This document shows, piece after piece, positions 8,277 to 19,181 of a stretch of 64,000 nt of DNA. The stretch is from JBQLZQ01 sp052168355. GTDB lineage: Bacteria; Pseudomonadota; Alphaproteobacteria; DSM-16000; Inquilinaceae. The position numbers and the translations under genes are program-made. Position 1 is the first letter of the stretch, and every line of letters starts with the position of its first letter. A model generated the notes under the pieces. That model did no database searches. It was not told the DNA's origin and saw only the letters and a program-made list of their open reading frames with translations. Location: the NCBI GenBank assembly GCA_052168355.1, contig JBQLZQ010000088.1:1-64000 (forward strand), given 5' to 3'.

Positions 8277-8414
8277 TAGAGCGCGATCGTCATTGGTGGA
8301 AGCGGACCCGCTTCCACCAATGACGTGAATCGCTCTCTAACTCTATGAATAGAGTAGGATTCACGCCTTGGGCGGGATCGCCGAAGCGATTCCACCCAAG
8401 GCGATCCTGCTCTA
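8277..8414 (+). repeat. Composite palindromic repeat, copy 2 (complete)
   Basis: 138 bases made of two related palindromic units. Unit A (8277-8339) has ends TAGAGC/GCTCTCTA around a 17-base-arm hairpin (8289-8324). Unit B (8350-8414) has ends TAGAGTAGGATTCACG and CGATCCTGCTCTA around a CCTTGGG/CCCAAGG hairpin. The two outer ends are near-identical inverted sequences (TAGAGC, two variable bases, GATCG). The copy at 1-85 differs at only a few positions and is inverted. The units look like mobilised palindromes inserted at TA. Confidence 0.9.
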
Positions 8415-8446
8415 GACACACGGCGCGACCAGCGCATTGCTCTGGA

Positions 8447-10438
<1,992 letters not shown>

Positions 10439-10592
10439 TGTGCGAAGATTGGATTTCGGGTTGGCGGTCGGCCGCCCAAGGCATTATCCGGTACGGAGAT
10501 TGAGGACGCGTTAACACTGCCAGCTTGACCCGGGCCTTCGACGTGGTTCTGCCGGTCATGGCCGATCGGGACTGACGAGAGGGTGAGACGCC

Positions 10593-11774
10593 ATGACCCA
10601 GGACGATGACGGCAATGGCGGCTTCTACGCCTCGCTGCCGCTGTTCGACCGTTTCGACCAGATCGTCGATCCCAAGATCTATCGACCTTTGCCCGACGGC
10701 TGGTCGTTGGGCCTGTCGGATGTGATGGGGTCGACCCAGGCCATCGCGGCAGGCCGTTACAAACGGGTCAACATGGCCGGCGCCGCTGCGATCAGCGCCA
10801 TCGTCAACGCCCTGGGCGGGCAGGACCTGCCATTTGTCTTCGGCGGCGACGGCAGCGCCATCCTGCTGCCGCCGAACGCCACGATCAAGGCGGCGGCGGC
10901 GCTGGCGGCGACCGCCCGGTGGGTGCGGGACGATCTGGACCTGACCCTGCGGGTCGCCCTTGTCCCCATGGCGGCCGTGCGCGAGGCTGGTCACGATGTC
11001 CGCGTCGCGCGTTACCGGGCATCGCCCCATGTCTGCTACGCCATGCTGTCGGGCGGAGGCGTCAGCTGGGCCGACGCGGCGATGAAGGACGGCGCCTTCG
11101 GCGTTGAACCCGCCGCGCCGGGGACCCGCCCCGATCTCACCGGGCTGTCCTGCCGCTGGACGCCGATCGCCGCCAGCCGAGGAACCATCGTGTCCATCCT
11201 GGTGATGCCCGTCGCGGGCGGCGACCGCGCGGCCTTTGCCCAATTGATCGTCGATCTGGTGGCCCTGTCCGCGTCCGGCGGGCGTGCCGGGCATCCGGTG
11301 CCGGCCGAAGGCCCAGGCTTTTCCTGGCCACCGACGGGCCTGGATCTGGAGGCGCGGGCCACGCGCGGGGCGGGTTCTCTGGCGGCGGCCCGGCGCAAGC
11401 TCTACGCCATCACCTTTCTGGCCTGGATCCTGGACAAGACGCGGTGGAAAGTCGGCGGCTTCGACCCGCTGGCCTACCGGCGCAACACCGCGCTGAACGC
11501 CGACTACCGGAAGTTCGACGACGGGCTGAGGATGACCCTGGACTGCGACGCCGAGACCCTGGCGGCGATCGAGGGGCGGCTGGAGGCGGCCCGGGACGAC
11601 GGCACCTGCCGCTATGGCCTGCACCGCCAGGCCGAGGCGCTGATGACCTGCATCGTGCCCTCGCCCCTGCGCCACGACCATTTCCACTTCGTCGACGGCG
11701 CCGGCGGCGGCTATGCCCTGGCGGCGCGGCAGCTCAAGGGGATGGGCGACGGCAGCGACGCGGTGACGCGCTAA
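10593..11774 (+). CDS. DUF3095 protein, cyclase-like fold
   Basis: A 393-residue DUF3095 protein. The N-terminal half carries two motifs that look like a class III nucleotidyl cyclase core: LGLSDVMGSTQAIAAGRYKRVN (about 38-59) and LPFVFGGDGSAILLP (about 79-93). A metal-binding Asp precedes GST, and a GGDG turn lies about 45 residues on. A second domain (about 250-380) contains LAWILDKTRWKVGGFDP and ADYRKFDDGLRMTLDCD. Function is unestablished; nucleotide cyclase activity is inference from the motifs. GAGGGTGAG lies just upstream of the ATG. It diverges from the kinase gene, so kinase and putative cyclase could be one signalling pair. Confidence 0.82.
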   Translation: MTQDDDGNGGFYASLPLFDRFDQIVDPKIYRPLPDGWSLGLSDVMGSTQAIAAGRYKRVNMAGAAAISAIVNALGGQDLPFVFGGDGSAILLPPNATIKAAAALAATARWVRDDLDLTLRVALVPMAAVREAGHDVRVARYRASPHVCYAMLSGGGVSWADAAMKDGAFGVEPAAPGTRPDLTGLSCRWTPIAASRGTIVSILVMPVAGGDRAAFAQLIVDLVALSASGGRAGHPVPAEGPGFSWPPTGLDLEARATRGAGSLAAARRKLYAITFLAWILDKTRWKVGGFDPLAYRRNTALNADYRKFDDGLRMTLDCDAETLAAIEGRLEAARDDGTCRYGLHRQAEALMTCIVPSPLRHDHFHFVDGAGGGYALAARQLKGMGDGSDAVTR

Positions 11775-12409
11775 CTCATCCGCGACGGTTTCGCGTCTCG
11801 CATCTCCCACTCCGCAACGGCCATGGTGAACCGGACCGGCCGGGCGCCGGCACACGCGTAGGCGTGCGGGCGATCGGTGACAGCCAGCGCCGACGTGCCC
11901 TCCTTCAGGGTATGGGCCACGCCTTCGACCTCCAGCGTCAACGTGCCCTTGGTGACGTGGATAAGCTCGCGCGTGCCGGAGCGATGCGCCTCCGATGCAT
12001 GGCGTTCGCCGGGATGCATCTCCCAGCGCCACAACTCCAGCATGTCCGGCCCGGTGGTGCCGACCAGGAGGATGGCGCCGCCGCCGCACGGACCCGTCCA
12101 TAGCCGCGCCGCCTCTTCCGGCGACACCAGGCGCACGGCGCCCTGGGCGCCGACCTCGACCAGATCCGCGACCGAGACCCCCAGGGCCGCGGCCACCCGG
12201 CACAGGGTCGCGATGGACGGGTTGGACCGACTGGCCTCGATCTGGACCAACAGACCTTTGCTTACCCCCGACCGCTTGGCCAGCGCATCCAGCGACAGGC
12301 GGCGCGACCTGCGCAACCGGCCGACATTCAGCGCCAGAGCGACCGCTATCCGTTCCGCGTCAGATCTGTCGTCGCCACCATCGGTCACTTTATTGACATC
12401 ATCGGTCAT
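11771..12409 (-). CDS. XRE-cupin transcriptional regulator
   Basis: A 212-residue two-domain regulator. An XRE helix-turn-helix spans about residues 28-84 (RLRRSRRLSLDALAKRSGVSKG, SNPSIATLCRVAAALGV). A C-terminal cupin covers about 110-200 (WEMHPGERHASEAHRSGTRELIHVTKG). Such proteins sense a small molecule in the cupin and repress nearby transport or catabolic genes. It is divergent from the LysE-type exporter, with 73 bases between starts, the usual layout for a regulator and its target. Its stop TAG shares CTAA (11771-11774) with the convergent DUF3095 stop. Confidence 0.88.
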   Translation of the reverse strand: MTDDVNKVTDGGDDRSDAERIAVALALNVGRLRRSRRLSLDALAKRSGVSKGLLVQIEASRSNPSIATLCRVAAALGVSVADLVEVGAQGAVRLVSPEEAARLWTGPCGGGAILLVGTTGPDMLELWRWEMHPGERHASEAHRSGTRELIHVTKGTLTLEVEGVAHTLKEGTSALAVTDRPHAYACAGARPVRFTMAVAEWEMRDAKPSRMS

Positions 12410-12449
12410 TTTATAATAGTCGTTTCATTGATATGAGCGGTCAATATAG
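12383..12449. promoter_or_regulatory. Candidate operator repeats between xre-cupin and lysE
   Basis: Three direct motifs, GGTCACTTTAT (12383), GGTCATTTTAT (12404) and GGTCAATATAG (12439), lie in the AT-rich divergent region. The first two are 21 bases apart, two helical turns, and overlap the start of the regulator gene. They are plausible binding sites for the adjacent XRE-cupin protein. No canonical -35/-10 pair stands out. Confidence 0.4.
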
Positions 12450-12482
12450 CATTTTTTCTGCCTGTTGGGAGTCAAGCCGGCC

Positions 12483-13100
12483 ATGGCGCTGATCGAACCT
12501 GCGGCAACCGGCTTCTTCCTGGGGCTGAGCCTGATCGTGGCCATCGGCGCGCAGAATGCCTTCGTGCTGCGTCAAGGATTGATGCGCGCTCATGTGGGGG
12601 CCGTCGCCCTGTTCTGCGCCCTGTCCGACGCGGTGCTGATCGCGGCCGGTGTCGCGGGCCTGGGTACCGTGGTCGCGGCGCACCGCCCGCTGATGATCGT
12701 CGTGGCCGTCGCGGGCGCGGGATTTCTGATTTGGTACGGATTCCAGGCCTTCCGCAGGGCCGCCGCGCCGACCGCGCTGGACGCGGGCGGCGGCACCGTC
12801 ATGGGCTTGCGCGCCGCATTGCTGGCCGCAGCCGCCTTCACCTGGGGCAACCCGCATGTCTATCTCGATACCGTCGTGCTGGTCGGCAGTCTGGCGGCGC
12901 CGTTCTCGAATGCCGGGCGCCTGGCCTATGGCATCGGGGCGGCCACCGCCTCTTTCGCCTGGTTCTTTACCCTGGCCTATGGCGCGCGGCTGTTGGCGCC
13001 GTTCTTCAAGAGACCGGCGACGTGGCGAGTGCTGGACATCGGAATCGGACTCATCATGTGGGCCATCGCCGGCAAGCTCATCGTCACGTTCCTTCTTTGA
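12483..13100 (+). CDS. LysE/ArgO-family amino acid exporter
   Basis: A 205-residue inner-membrane exporter of the LysE superfamily with about six helices. It carries the family signatures TGFFLGLSLIVAIGAQNAFVLRQGL, ALSDAVLIAAGVAGLG and AFTWGNPHVYLDTVVLVG. The N-terminal GAQNAFVLRQG and the HVYLDT motif match ArgO/LysE proteins that export arginine or lysine. The ATG at 12483 gives the expected length; a TTG at 12465 would add six residues. The weak GGGAG is 12 bases upstream. It is divergent from the XRE-cupin gene, whose product probably controls it in response to an intracellular amino acid. Confidence 0.92.
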   Translation: MALIEPAATGFFLGLSLIVAIGAQNAFVLRQGLMRAHVGAVALFCALSDAVLIAAGVAGLGTVVAAHRPLMIVVAVAGAGFLIWYGFQAFRRAAAPTALDAGGGTVMGLRAALLAAAAFTWGNPHVYLDTVVLVGSLAAPFSNAGRLAYGIGAATASFAWFFTLAYGARLLAPFFKRPATWRVLDIGIGLIMWAIAGKLIVTFLL

Positions 13101-13121
13101 CGGAGAGTCGACGGCTTACGG

Positions 13122-14633
13122 TCAGCCAAGCGCGATCAGCAGCCAGACCAGAAGCCCGCCCAGGATCCCGTAGACCGCACAGGCCACCGCCGTGCGGCGC
13201 AGCACCTCCCCTTCCCTGCCGACCAGCCCCACGGTGGCGCCGCCGGCGATGATATTGTGTGGGCAGACGATGTTGCCGACCGCCGCGCCGAAACCCTGGG
13301 CGCTGATCATGTCGACCACGGGCAGGCCCAGCTTTTGCGCCGTGGCCTGCTGGAAGTCGGTGAACAGGATGTTCGACGCGGTCGCCGAACCGGTGACGAA
13401 CGTGCCGAGCACCCCGACCCACGGCGCCAGCAACGGCCAGCCGACGCCCAGCCCTCCGGCGGCGGCGACGGCCAGCACATCGATCATGCCGGCATGGACC
13501 ATCAGCCGCGCCAGGGACAGCATGGCGACCAGCGCCACCACCACCGGTATCAGCCGTCGCCCTGCCCGCCCGGCGGCCTGGGCCAGGTCGCGCCGTCCGG
13601 CACCTTGGATCAGCCCACCGACGACAAATCCGGCCAGCAGCATGGTGCCGGGATGATAGAGAGGGGCAAACCGCCCCTCGAAAACACCGAAGAGGGTCCA
13701 TGACAGGGCGAGATCTTCCAGCGTCGCCTTGAGCGGCCCGATGAGCCGGGTGATCAGGATGAGGCCGAGCAGAACAAGATAGGGCATGCCCGCCACAACC
13801 AACGCGCGGGATGTCGCCGGGCCGGCGTGCGACGTGTCCACGGTCCCGCTCCGGCGGAAACGCACGACGGCCGCGAACAGCAGGGCGCCGATCAAGGCCC
13901 CGCCCAGCGTCGGCAATTCCGGGCCGACGAACCGGGCCAGCAGCCAGAACGGCACCAGGAACGCCACGGCGGCAAAGGCGATCCACGCGCCGATGCGGGA
14001 AGGTCGCGGGGTATCGTCTCCGTCGGCGGCCAGCCTGACCATCAGAACCAGCATGACCCCGCCGAGCACCGCGTGCAGGGTCGCCGTGCCGGCGGCGATC
14101 GCCTGACCGGACAGGCCGGTGGCGGCGATCTGCGGCAGGACGGGCGTTCCCACCGCGCCGAACGACACGCCGGCGGCATGGCCGATCAGGGCGATCGACA
14201 GGGCCTGCACGGGCTTGAACCCGATGCCGACCAGGATGGGCGCGGTGAGCGCGATGGGCGTGCCGAAACCCGCCGCCCCCTCGAAGAAAAGGGCCAGGAA
14301 CCAGCCGATCAGGATGGCCTTGATCCGGGGATCGGGCGACAGGCGCTCGATCGCGTCCTGCAACAGGCGCAGTCGTCCGCCCGCCGTCTGCATCTCGTGA
14401 ATGCAAAGCGCGGGGAAGATGATCCACAGGATGGTCAGGGCGATGAAGCCGGCTTCCAGGAGGGCGCCGGCCACCGCCGTCCGCGGCGCCCCCTCGCCGT
14501 ATCCGAAGGCGGCCAGCGCCACCACCAGGGTCAGCGCCAAGCCCGCCAGGCCCGCCCGGGCCGCCGACCAGCGCGCGCCCACCATCAATGCCAGGATCAG
14601 GGCGATCGGCGTCAGGGCAAGCGCGGGCAGCAT
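13122..14633 (-). CDS. lctP: L-lactate permease family transporter
   Basis: A 503-residue LctP-family protein with about 12-14 hydrophobic helices. It has the family hallmarks FEGAAGFGTPIALTAPILVGIGF and TGSATASNILFTDFQQATAQKLGLP, then AQGFGAAVGNIVCPHNIIAGGATVG. It is expected to be a proton-coupled lactate or glycolate importer in the inner membrane. I chose the ATG at 14633; a TTG two codons upstream is an alternative. It is downstream of, and 42 bases from, the TRAP-type binding protein gene on the same strand, so the two are probably co-transcribed. Its 3' end faces lysE convergently. Confidence 0.93.
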   Translation of the reverse strand: MLPALALTPIALILALMVGARWSAARAGLAGLALTLVVALAAFGYGEGAPRTAVAGALLEAGFIALTILWIIFPALCIHEMQTAGGRLRLLQDAIERLSPDPRIKAILIGWFLALFFEGAAGFGTPIALTAPILVGIGFKPVQALSIALIGHAAGVSFGAVGTPVLPQIAATGLSGQAIAAGTATLHAVLGGVMLVLMVRLAADGDDTPRPSRIGAWIAFAAVAFLVPFWLLARFVGPELPTLGGALIGALLFAAVVRFRRSGTVDTSHAGPATSRALVVAGMPYLVLLGLILITRLIGPLKATLEDLALSWTLFGVFEGRFAPLYHPGTMLLAGFVVGGLIQGAGRRDLAQAAGRAGRRLIPVVVALVAMLSLARLMVHAGMIDVLAVAAAGGLGVGWPLLAPWVGVLGTFVTGSATASNILFTDFQQATAQKLGLPVVDMISAQGFGAAVGNIVCPHNIIAGGATVGLVGREGEVLRRTAVACAVYGILGGLLVWLLIALG

Positions 14634-14675
14634 CCCCAAGATGCGCGGGTCAGGCGGCGGGCGGGTGTCGGTCTG

Positions 14676-15761
14676 CTATCCCAGCGCCTCCGCCCGCTGA
14701 CGCAGCATGGTGCCTTCCATCTGGTGGCTGTAGCGCGCGGCCTGACGCAGGAAAGCCATGTAGGAGTCGTGCACGCGGGTGGTGAAGGGATCCGACGCGC
14801 CGATCTCCTCCAGCACCTCCAGCGAGATCCGCCCGAGCTCGGCCACGATCTCCTCCGAAAAGGTACGGAGCTGGACATCGTGGTCCTGGAGCAGCGGATC
14901 CAGCGAGACGATGTTGTGATAGGAGAAGTCGGCCAGGGTTTCGTTGGCCACCGACGAGGCGGCGTATTCGATGATCTTCTGCAGGTCCGCCGGCAGGGCG
15001 TCGTACCGCGCCTTGTTGACCGTGACCTCCAGCCCCGGACCCGGTTCGTGGAAGGCCGGCATGTAGTAGAATTTGGCGATCCGGTAGAGGCCGAAGGCGA
15101 GATCGTTCCATGGCCCGATCCATTCGGCCGCATCGACCGCGCCGGATTGCATGGCGCCGAAGATTTCGCCCGGCGGCAGGGTGACGACGGCGGCCCCCAG
15201 CCGCGTCATGACCTCCGCGCCCAGCCCGGCGATGCGGATCTTCAGACCGCGCAGGTCTTCGGTCGTGTTGATTTCCTTGCGGAACCATCCGGCAGCCTGG
15301 ACACCGCTGCTGCCGGCATAGAAGGGCTTGACCCCGAACGGGGCGTAGGCCTCGTCCCACAGGGCCTGACCGCCGCCATGATAGAGCCAGCCGGCCAGTT
15401 CGGTGGCGTTGAGCCCGAACGGCACGGTGGTGAAATAGTTGAAGGACGGCGACTTGCCGACCCAGTAATAGGGCGTGGCGTGCATCATGTCGGCATTGCC
15501 GCTCTGCACGGCGTCGAAGGATTCGAAGGGCGGCACCAGTTCCCCGGCGGCATACAGGGTGACGGTGAGCCTGCCGTCGCTCATTTCCGTAATCCGGTCG
15601 GCCACGCGCTGGGCGTTGACGCCGACGCCGGGCGTGTTCTTGGGCCAGGACGTGACCATGATCAGTTCCTGGCGGCCCTGGGCGATGGCCGGTGCCGCCA
15701 GCCCGCCGGCGGTTGCCGCGGCACCCGTTGCGGCGCCGGCCACGAATACTCTCCGCTTCAT
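14676..15761 (-). CDS. TRAP-type substrate-binding protein (TakP-like)
   Basis: A 361-residue DctP-family periplasmic binding protein. The signal peptide MKRRVFVAGAATGAAATAGG ends near APAIAQ and has an RR pair suggesting Tat export. Mature motifs include TSWPKNTPGVGVNAQRVADRI, MMHATPYYWVGKSPSFNYFTTVPFG, LKIRIAGLGAEVMTRLGA and AMQSGAVDAAEWIGPWND. These resemble TakP-type proteins that bind 2-oxo acids or lactate-like monocarboxylates. The ATG at 15761 has GGGGAGG upstream. No dctQ or dctM membrane genes are nearby; the only transporter next to it is LctP. Either it feeds a TRAP pair elsewhere or it serves as an accessory binder. Confidence 0.9.
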   Translation of the reverse strand: MKRRVFVAGAATGAAATAGGLAAPAIAQGRQELIMVTSWPKNTPGVGVNAQRVADRITEMSDGRLTVTLYAAGELVPPFESFDAVQSGNADMMHATPYYWVGKSPSFNYFTTVPFGLNATELAGWLYHGGGQALWDEAYAPFGVKPFYAGSSGVQAAGWFRKEINTTEDLRGLKIRIAGLGAEVMTRLGAAVVTLPPGEIFGAMQSGAVDAAEWIGPWNDLAFGLYRIAKFYYMPAFHEPGPGLEVTVNKARYDALPADLQKIIEYAASSVANETLADFSYHNIVSLDPLLQDHDVQLRTFSEEIVAELGRISLEVLEEIGASDPFTTRVHDSYMAFLRQAARYSHQMEGTMLRQRAEALG

Positions 15762-15972
15762 CCTTCGATCCTCCCCTGCATGGGCCGGCGGTCGCGCCGA
15801 CGTCGCCCCGATGGTAGCCAAAGCGTAGAAGGCTGTCTAACTGGGGAATTCGGGCAGCGTGGCGTTGACAGGATGGCGCCTCCGGCCCATCGTTGCGGCG
15901 CAGCAAAGGGGCCGGCGCCCGCGCCCGCCGGCCCGAGGCATGCGCCAGCCAAACGATACGGAGGACTTCGCC

Positions 15973-18900
15973 ATGGCCCGGGCACACCATGACAGGAAAA
16001 GCCGTACGGCCCGCCCAGATGCCATGGCCGATGGCGACGCCAGGACCGTGGCCCGATCCTTTGGCGAGGGTCCTTTCGTCCCTGCCGATGCGCCATGTTT
16101 CGGATCGTCCGACGATGCCGACCCCACCGGCTTGATGGAGACCCTGACGGACAGTCTGCGCCGGTTCACGGCCGAGCAGGCGCACAACCCTCTCGACAAC
16201 CCGATCCAGCGCCTGGCCCTGGACATATCGGACGGGCTGCGCGACGGGTCCCTGACCTATGCCGCGATCGAGCAGCTGGTCCAATACCTGACCGCCGACG
16301 GCTTTGTTGAGCGGGCCCGGCGGCTGGGCCGCTATATGGGCGAGATGGATCCGGCCCGCAACGAAGCCTGCCTGCGCGAGACCTTTCATGCGCTGGCCCA
16401 GCCGCGGTCGAACGGCGAACTGGGCAACGACCGGCCGGACCTGGTCCGGTTCGAGGTGTTCCGCCGCCGGGTCGAACAGGAAAGTTTCGGCGTCGTCTTT
16501 ACCGCCCACCCGACCTTCAGCATGTCGGGCGACCTGATGCGCATCCTGGCCGCCCTGGCGACAGGGCATGCGGCCGACGGCGAGACGTTGAGCGTCGCCG
16601 CGACCGCCGACCTGGCGGCCAAGGCCGCCCATTTGGAGCACCGGCCGGACCGCGACATGTCGCTGGCCGTGGAACACGCCCTGTCGCTGGAGGCGATCGG
16701 CCACGCCCAGGAGGCCCTGCGCCGGGCCTATGGCATCCTGCTGGAGGTCGCCCAGACCCTGTACCCCGACCGCTGGTCGGAACTGACCCCGCGCCTGATG
16801 ACCTTGGCCAGCTGGGTGGGTTACGATCTGGACGGACGGTCGGACATCGAATGGACCGACACCTTCCACAAGCGGCTGAAGGTACAGCGTGGCCAGTTGG
16901 CCCATTACCTGTCCGAGGTTCGCGACCTGATCCAGTCGACCCAGGCGACCGGCCGGGATCTGCGGGACGTTCTGGAGCTGATGGAAAGCCGGCTGGTGCT
17001 GGCCCTGACCCAGATCGACGACGAGATCGCCGTGTTCAAGGCCAAGCCCGCCGACGAGGCGGCGGCGCGCGAGGGCATCAAGGCCATTTCCCGCCGCATG
17101 TACGAAGGCCGGGACCTGCGTCTGACCGACGCCGCCGTGCTGATCGAAATGGTCGAGCGGGCGGTAACGCGGACGCAGGACGAGTCGGTGCTGCGCCGGC
17201 TGTGCGTGCTGCGGGCCGAACTGTCGAACTATGGGCTGGGCATGGCTCATACCCATGTCCGCATCAACGCCACCCAGGTCCACAACGCCATCCGCAAGGC
17301 GGTGGGCCTGGTCACCCACCCCAACGATCCGCGCAACCGCCAGTCCTATATCGACACGGTCAACGGCCTGCTGGACACGGTGGAGCCGGTGCACATCAAT
17401 TTCGGGTCGATCATGGGGGAGCGGACCTCGGTCAAGCGCCTGTTCATGGTCGTCGCCCAGATGCTCAAATACAGCGACAGCGCCACGCCCATCCGGTTCC
17501 TGATCGCCGAATGCGAAAGCGCCTTCACCGCCCTCACCGCGCTCTATTTCGCGCGCATGTTCGGGGTCGAGGAAAGGGTCGACATCTCGCCCCTGTTCGA
17601 GACCGAAAAAGCGCTAGAGGCCGGCAGCCGGGTCGTCGAGCAGCTTTTGGAGAACCCCCACTACCGCGCCTATGTGGAACGGCGCGGCCGGATCTGCGTC
17701 CAGACCGGGTTTTCCGATGCCGGCCGCTATCTGGGCCAGACCCCGGCCGCGGCGTCGATCGAGCGGCTGCGCCTGCGTCTGACCCGGGTGATGGCCAAGC
17801 ATGCGCTCAAGGATGTCCAGCTTCTGATTTTCGATACCCACGGCGAGTCGATCGGCCGCGGCGCCCACCCGGCCAGCTTCGCCGACCGGCTCGGCTATAT
17901 CGACACGCCCGCCTCGCGCGGCTTCATGGCGGACAATGGCGTCGACTTCAAACAGGAGGTCAGCGTTCAGGGCGGCGACGGGTTTCTCTACTTCGTGAAC
18001 CGAACCGGCGCCTTTGCGGTGATCACCCGCATTCTGGAGCACGCCCTGCGCCACGGGGACAATTCCGCCGACGATCCCTTCTACGACGAGTCCACCTATA
18101 TTCGAGAGTTTTTCACCACGGTGAAGGAATTCCAGGTCGACCTGATGAACGACCGGAACTACGGCGCGCTGTTGAGCGCCTTCGGGACCAAGCTTCTGTT
18201 CCCGTCGGGAAGCCGGCCGCAACAGCGTCAGCACGAAGACCCCAGCGAGGCGACCAACGCATTCGCCTCGCAGCTTCGCGCCATCCCCCACAATGCCGTG
18301 CTGATGCAGCTTGGCCTGCTGGCCAACAGCATCGGCGGCGTCGGGGCGGCCATCGCCAAGGACCCCGAACGGTTCCGGTCGCTCTATCCCCGGTCGGCCC
18401 GGCTGCGTGAACTGATGGGCATCGTGGAGTATGGCGCGGCGCTCAGCGCGCCGGACGTCATGAAGGCCTACATCGCCACCCTGGACCCGGATTTCTGGAT
18501 CACCCGCGCGGCGGTGTGCGCGCGGCCTGACCTGGCCGACCGGATGATGCGGCTGGCCGACCAGTTGGAGACGGGCGGTCTGTACGAGCGGCAGATGAAG
18601 GTCTTCCGCCGGCTGCACAAGGATCACAGCATCCTGCTCGGGGCCTTGGACGCGATGCCCAAGGGCGTGACGACCGGCTGCGGCGCCCTGGTGTCGGACC
18701 AGACCCGCGAGCGATTGTTCCTGCTGCACGCGGTCCGGCTGGCGGCCATTCACGAGGTCTTTCTGATGGCGCTGGAGATCCCCGAATTCTCCAGCCGCCA
18801 CGCCGCCACACCCAAACAGATCGTGGCCCGGCTGCTGCACCTCGACGTGCCGGATACGGTGGCTTTGCTGGAAGAGGTGTTTCCGCTGCTCGAGGACACC

Positions 18901-19062
18901 GTGACGCTGGAGGATTTCGGCGAACCGGCGGACTACGCCTCCGACGAAAGCCAAAGCTACCGCTACGAAAACGAGCGCATCTTCCGGCCCATGCTGGGGC
19001 TCTACACCCTGATCCGTCGCGTTTCGACCGCCGTCGCCCACCGAGCCGGATTCTTCGGCTAG
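15973..19062 (+). CDS. PEP carboxylase-like protein with altered active site
   Basis: A 1029-residue protein with the PEPC fold. It keeps TAHPT (177-181), WVGYDLDGRSD and LRAIPHNAVLMQLG in the expected order. Key PEPC residues are changed. The HGRGG loop reads F620-D-T-H-G-E-S-I-G-R, so D621 replaces the catalytic His (E. coli H579) and H623 replaces R581, while R629 (R587) is kept. The lysine of YSDSxKD is R585, and the C-terminal NTG is missing (it ends AGFFG). It may be annotated as Ppc, but ordinary carboxylation of PEP is doubtful. GGAGG at 15960-15964, 8 bases before ATG 15973, fixes the start. It diverges from the TRAP/LctP genes and precedes pepN. Confidence 0.88.
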   Translation: MARAHHDRKSRTARPDAMADGDARTVARSFGEGPFVPADAPCFGSSDDADPTGLMETLTDSLRRFTAEQAHNPLDNPIQRLALDISDGLRDGSLTYAAIEQLVQYLTADGFVERARRLGRYMGEMDPARNEACLRETFHALAQPRSNGELGNDRPDLVRFEVFRRRVEQESFGVVFTAHPTFSMSGDLMRILAALATGHAADGETLSVAATADLAAKAAHLEHRPDRDMSLAVEHALSLEAIGHAQEALRRAYGILLEVAQTLYPDRWSELTPRLMTLASWVGYDLDGRSDIEWTDTFHKRLKVQRGQLAHYLSEVRDLIQSTQATGRDLRDVLELMESRLVLALTQIDDEIAVFKAKPADEAAAREGIKAISRRMYEGRDLRLTDAAVLIEMVERAVTRTQDESVLRRLCVLRAELSNYGLGMAHTHVRINATQVHNAIRKAVGLVTHPNDPRNRQSYIDTVNGLLDTVEPVHINFGSIMGERTSVKRLFMVVAQMLKYSDSATPIRFLIAECESAFTALTALYFARMFGVEERVDISPLFETEKALEAGSRVVEQLLENPHYRAYVERRGRICVQTGFSDAGRYLGQTPAAASIERLRLRLTRVMAKHALKDVQLLIFDTHGESIGRGAHPASFADRLGYIDTPASRGFMADNGVDFKQEVSVQGGDGFLYFVNRTGAFAVITRILEHALRHGDNSADDPFYDESTYIREFFTTVKEFQVDLMNDRNYGALLSAFGTKLLFPSGSRPQQRQHEDPSEATNAFASQLRAIPHNAVLMQLGLLANSIGGVGAAIAKDPERFRSLYPRSARLRELMGIVEYGAALSAPDVMKAYIATLDPDFWITRAAVCARPDLADRMMRLADQLETGGLYERQMKVFRRLHKDHSILLGALDAMPKGVTTGCGALVSDQTRERLFLLHAVRLAAIHEVFLMALEIPEFSSRHAATPKQIVARLLHLDVPDTVALLEEVFPLLEDTVTLEDFGEPADYASDESQSYRYENERIFRPMLGLYTLIRRVSTAVAHRAGFFG

Positions 19063-19181
19063 GAGACCTTTTAAAACCAGCGCGCGGCCTATTCTTAAAC
19101 GGTGTCCGGTGACCGTCGGCGCTTTTTCGGCGGCCTTCAATGGTGTATGACTGGCTCATCCCACAACCAGACGGTGCATTC

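Noticed and set aside
8277..8414. Hairpins considered as the transcription terminator of the kinase gene
   Set aside because: No T-run follows the stems, and a near-identical copy occurs elsewhere, so a dispersed repeat is the better call, although it might affect termination.
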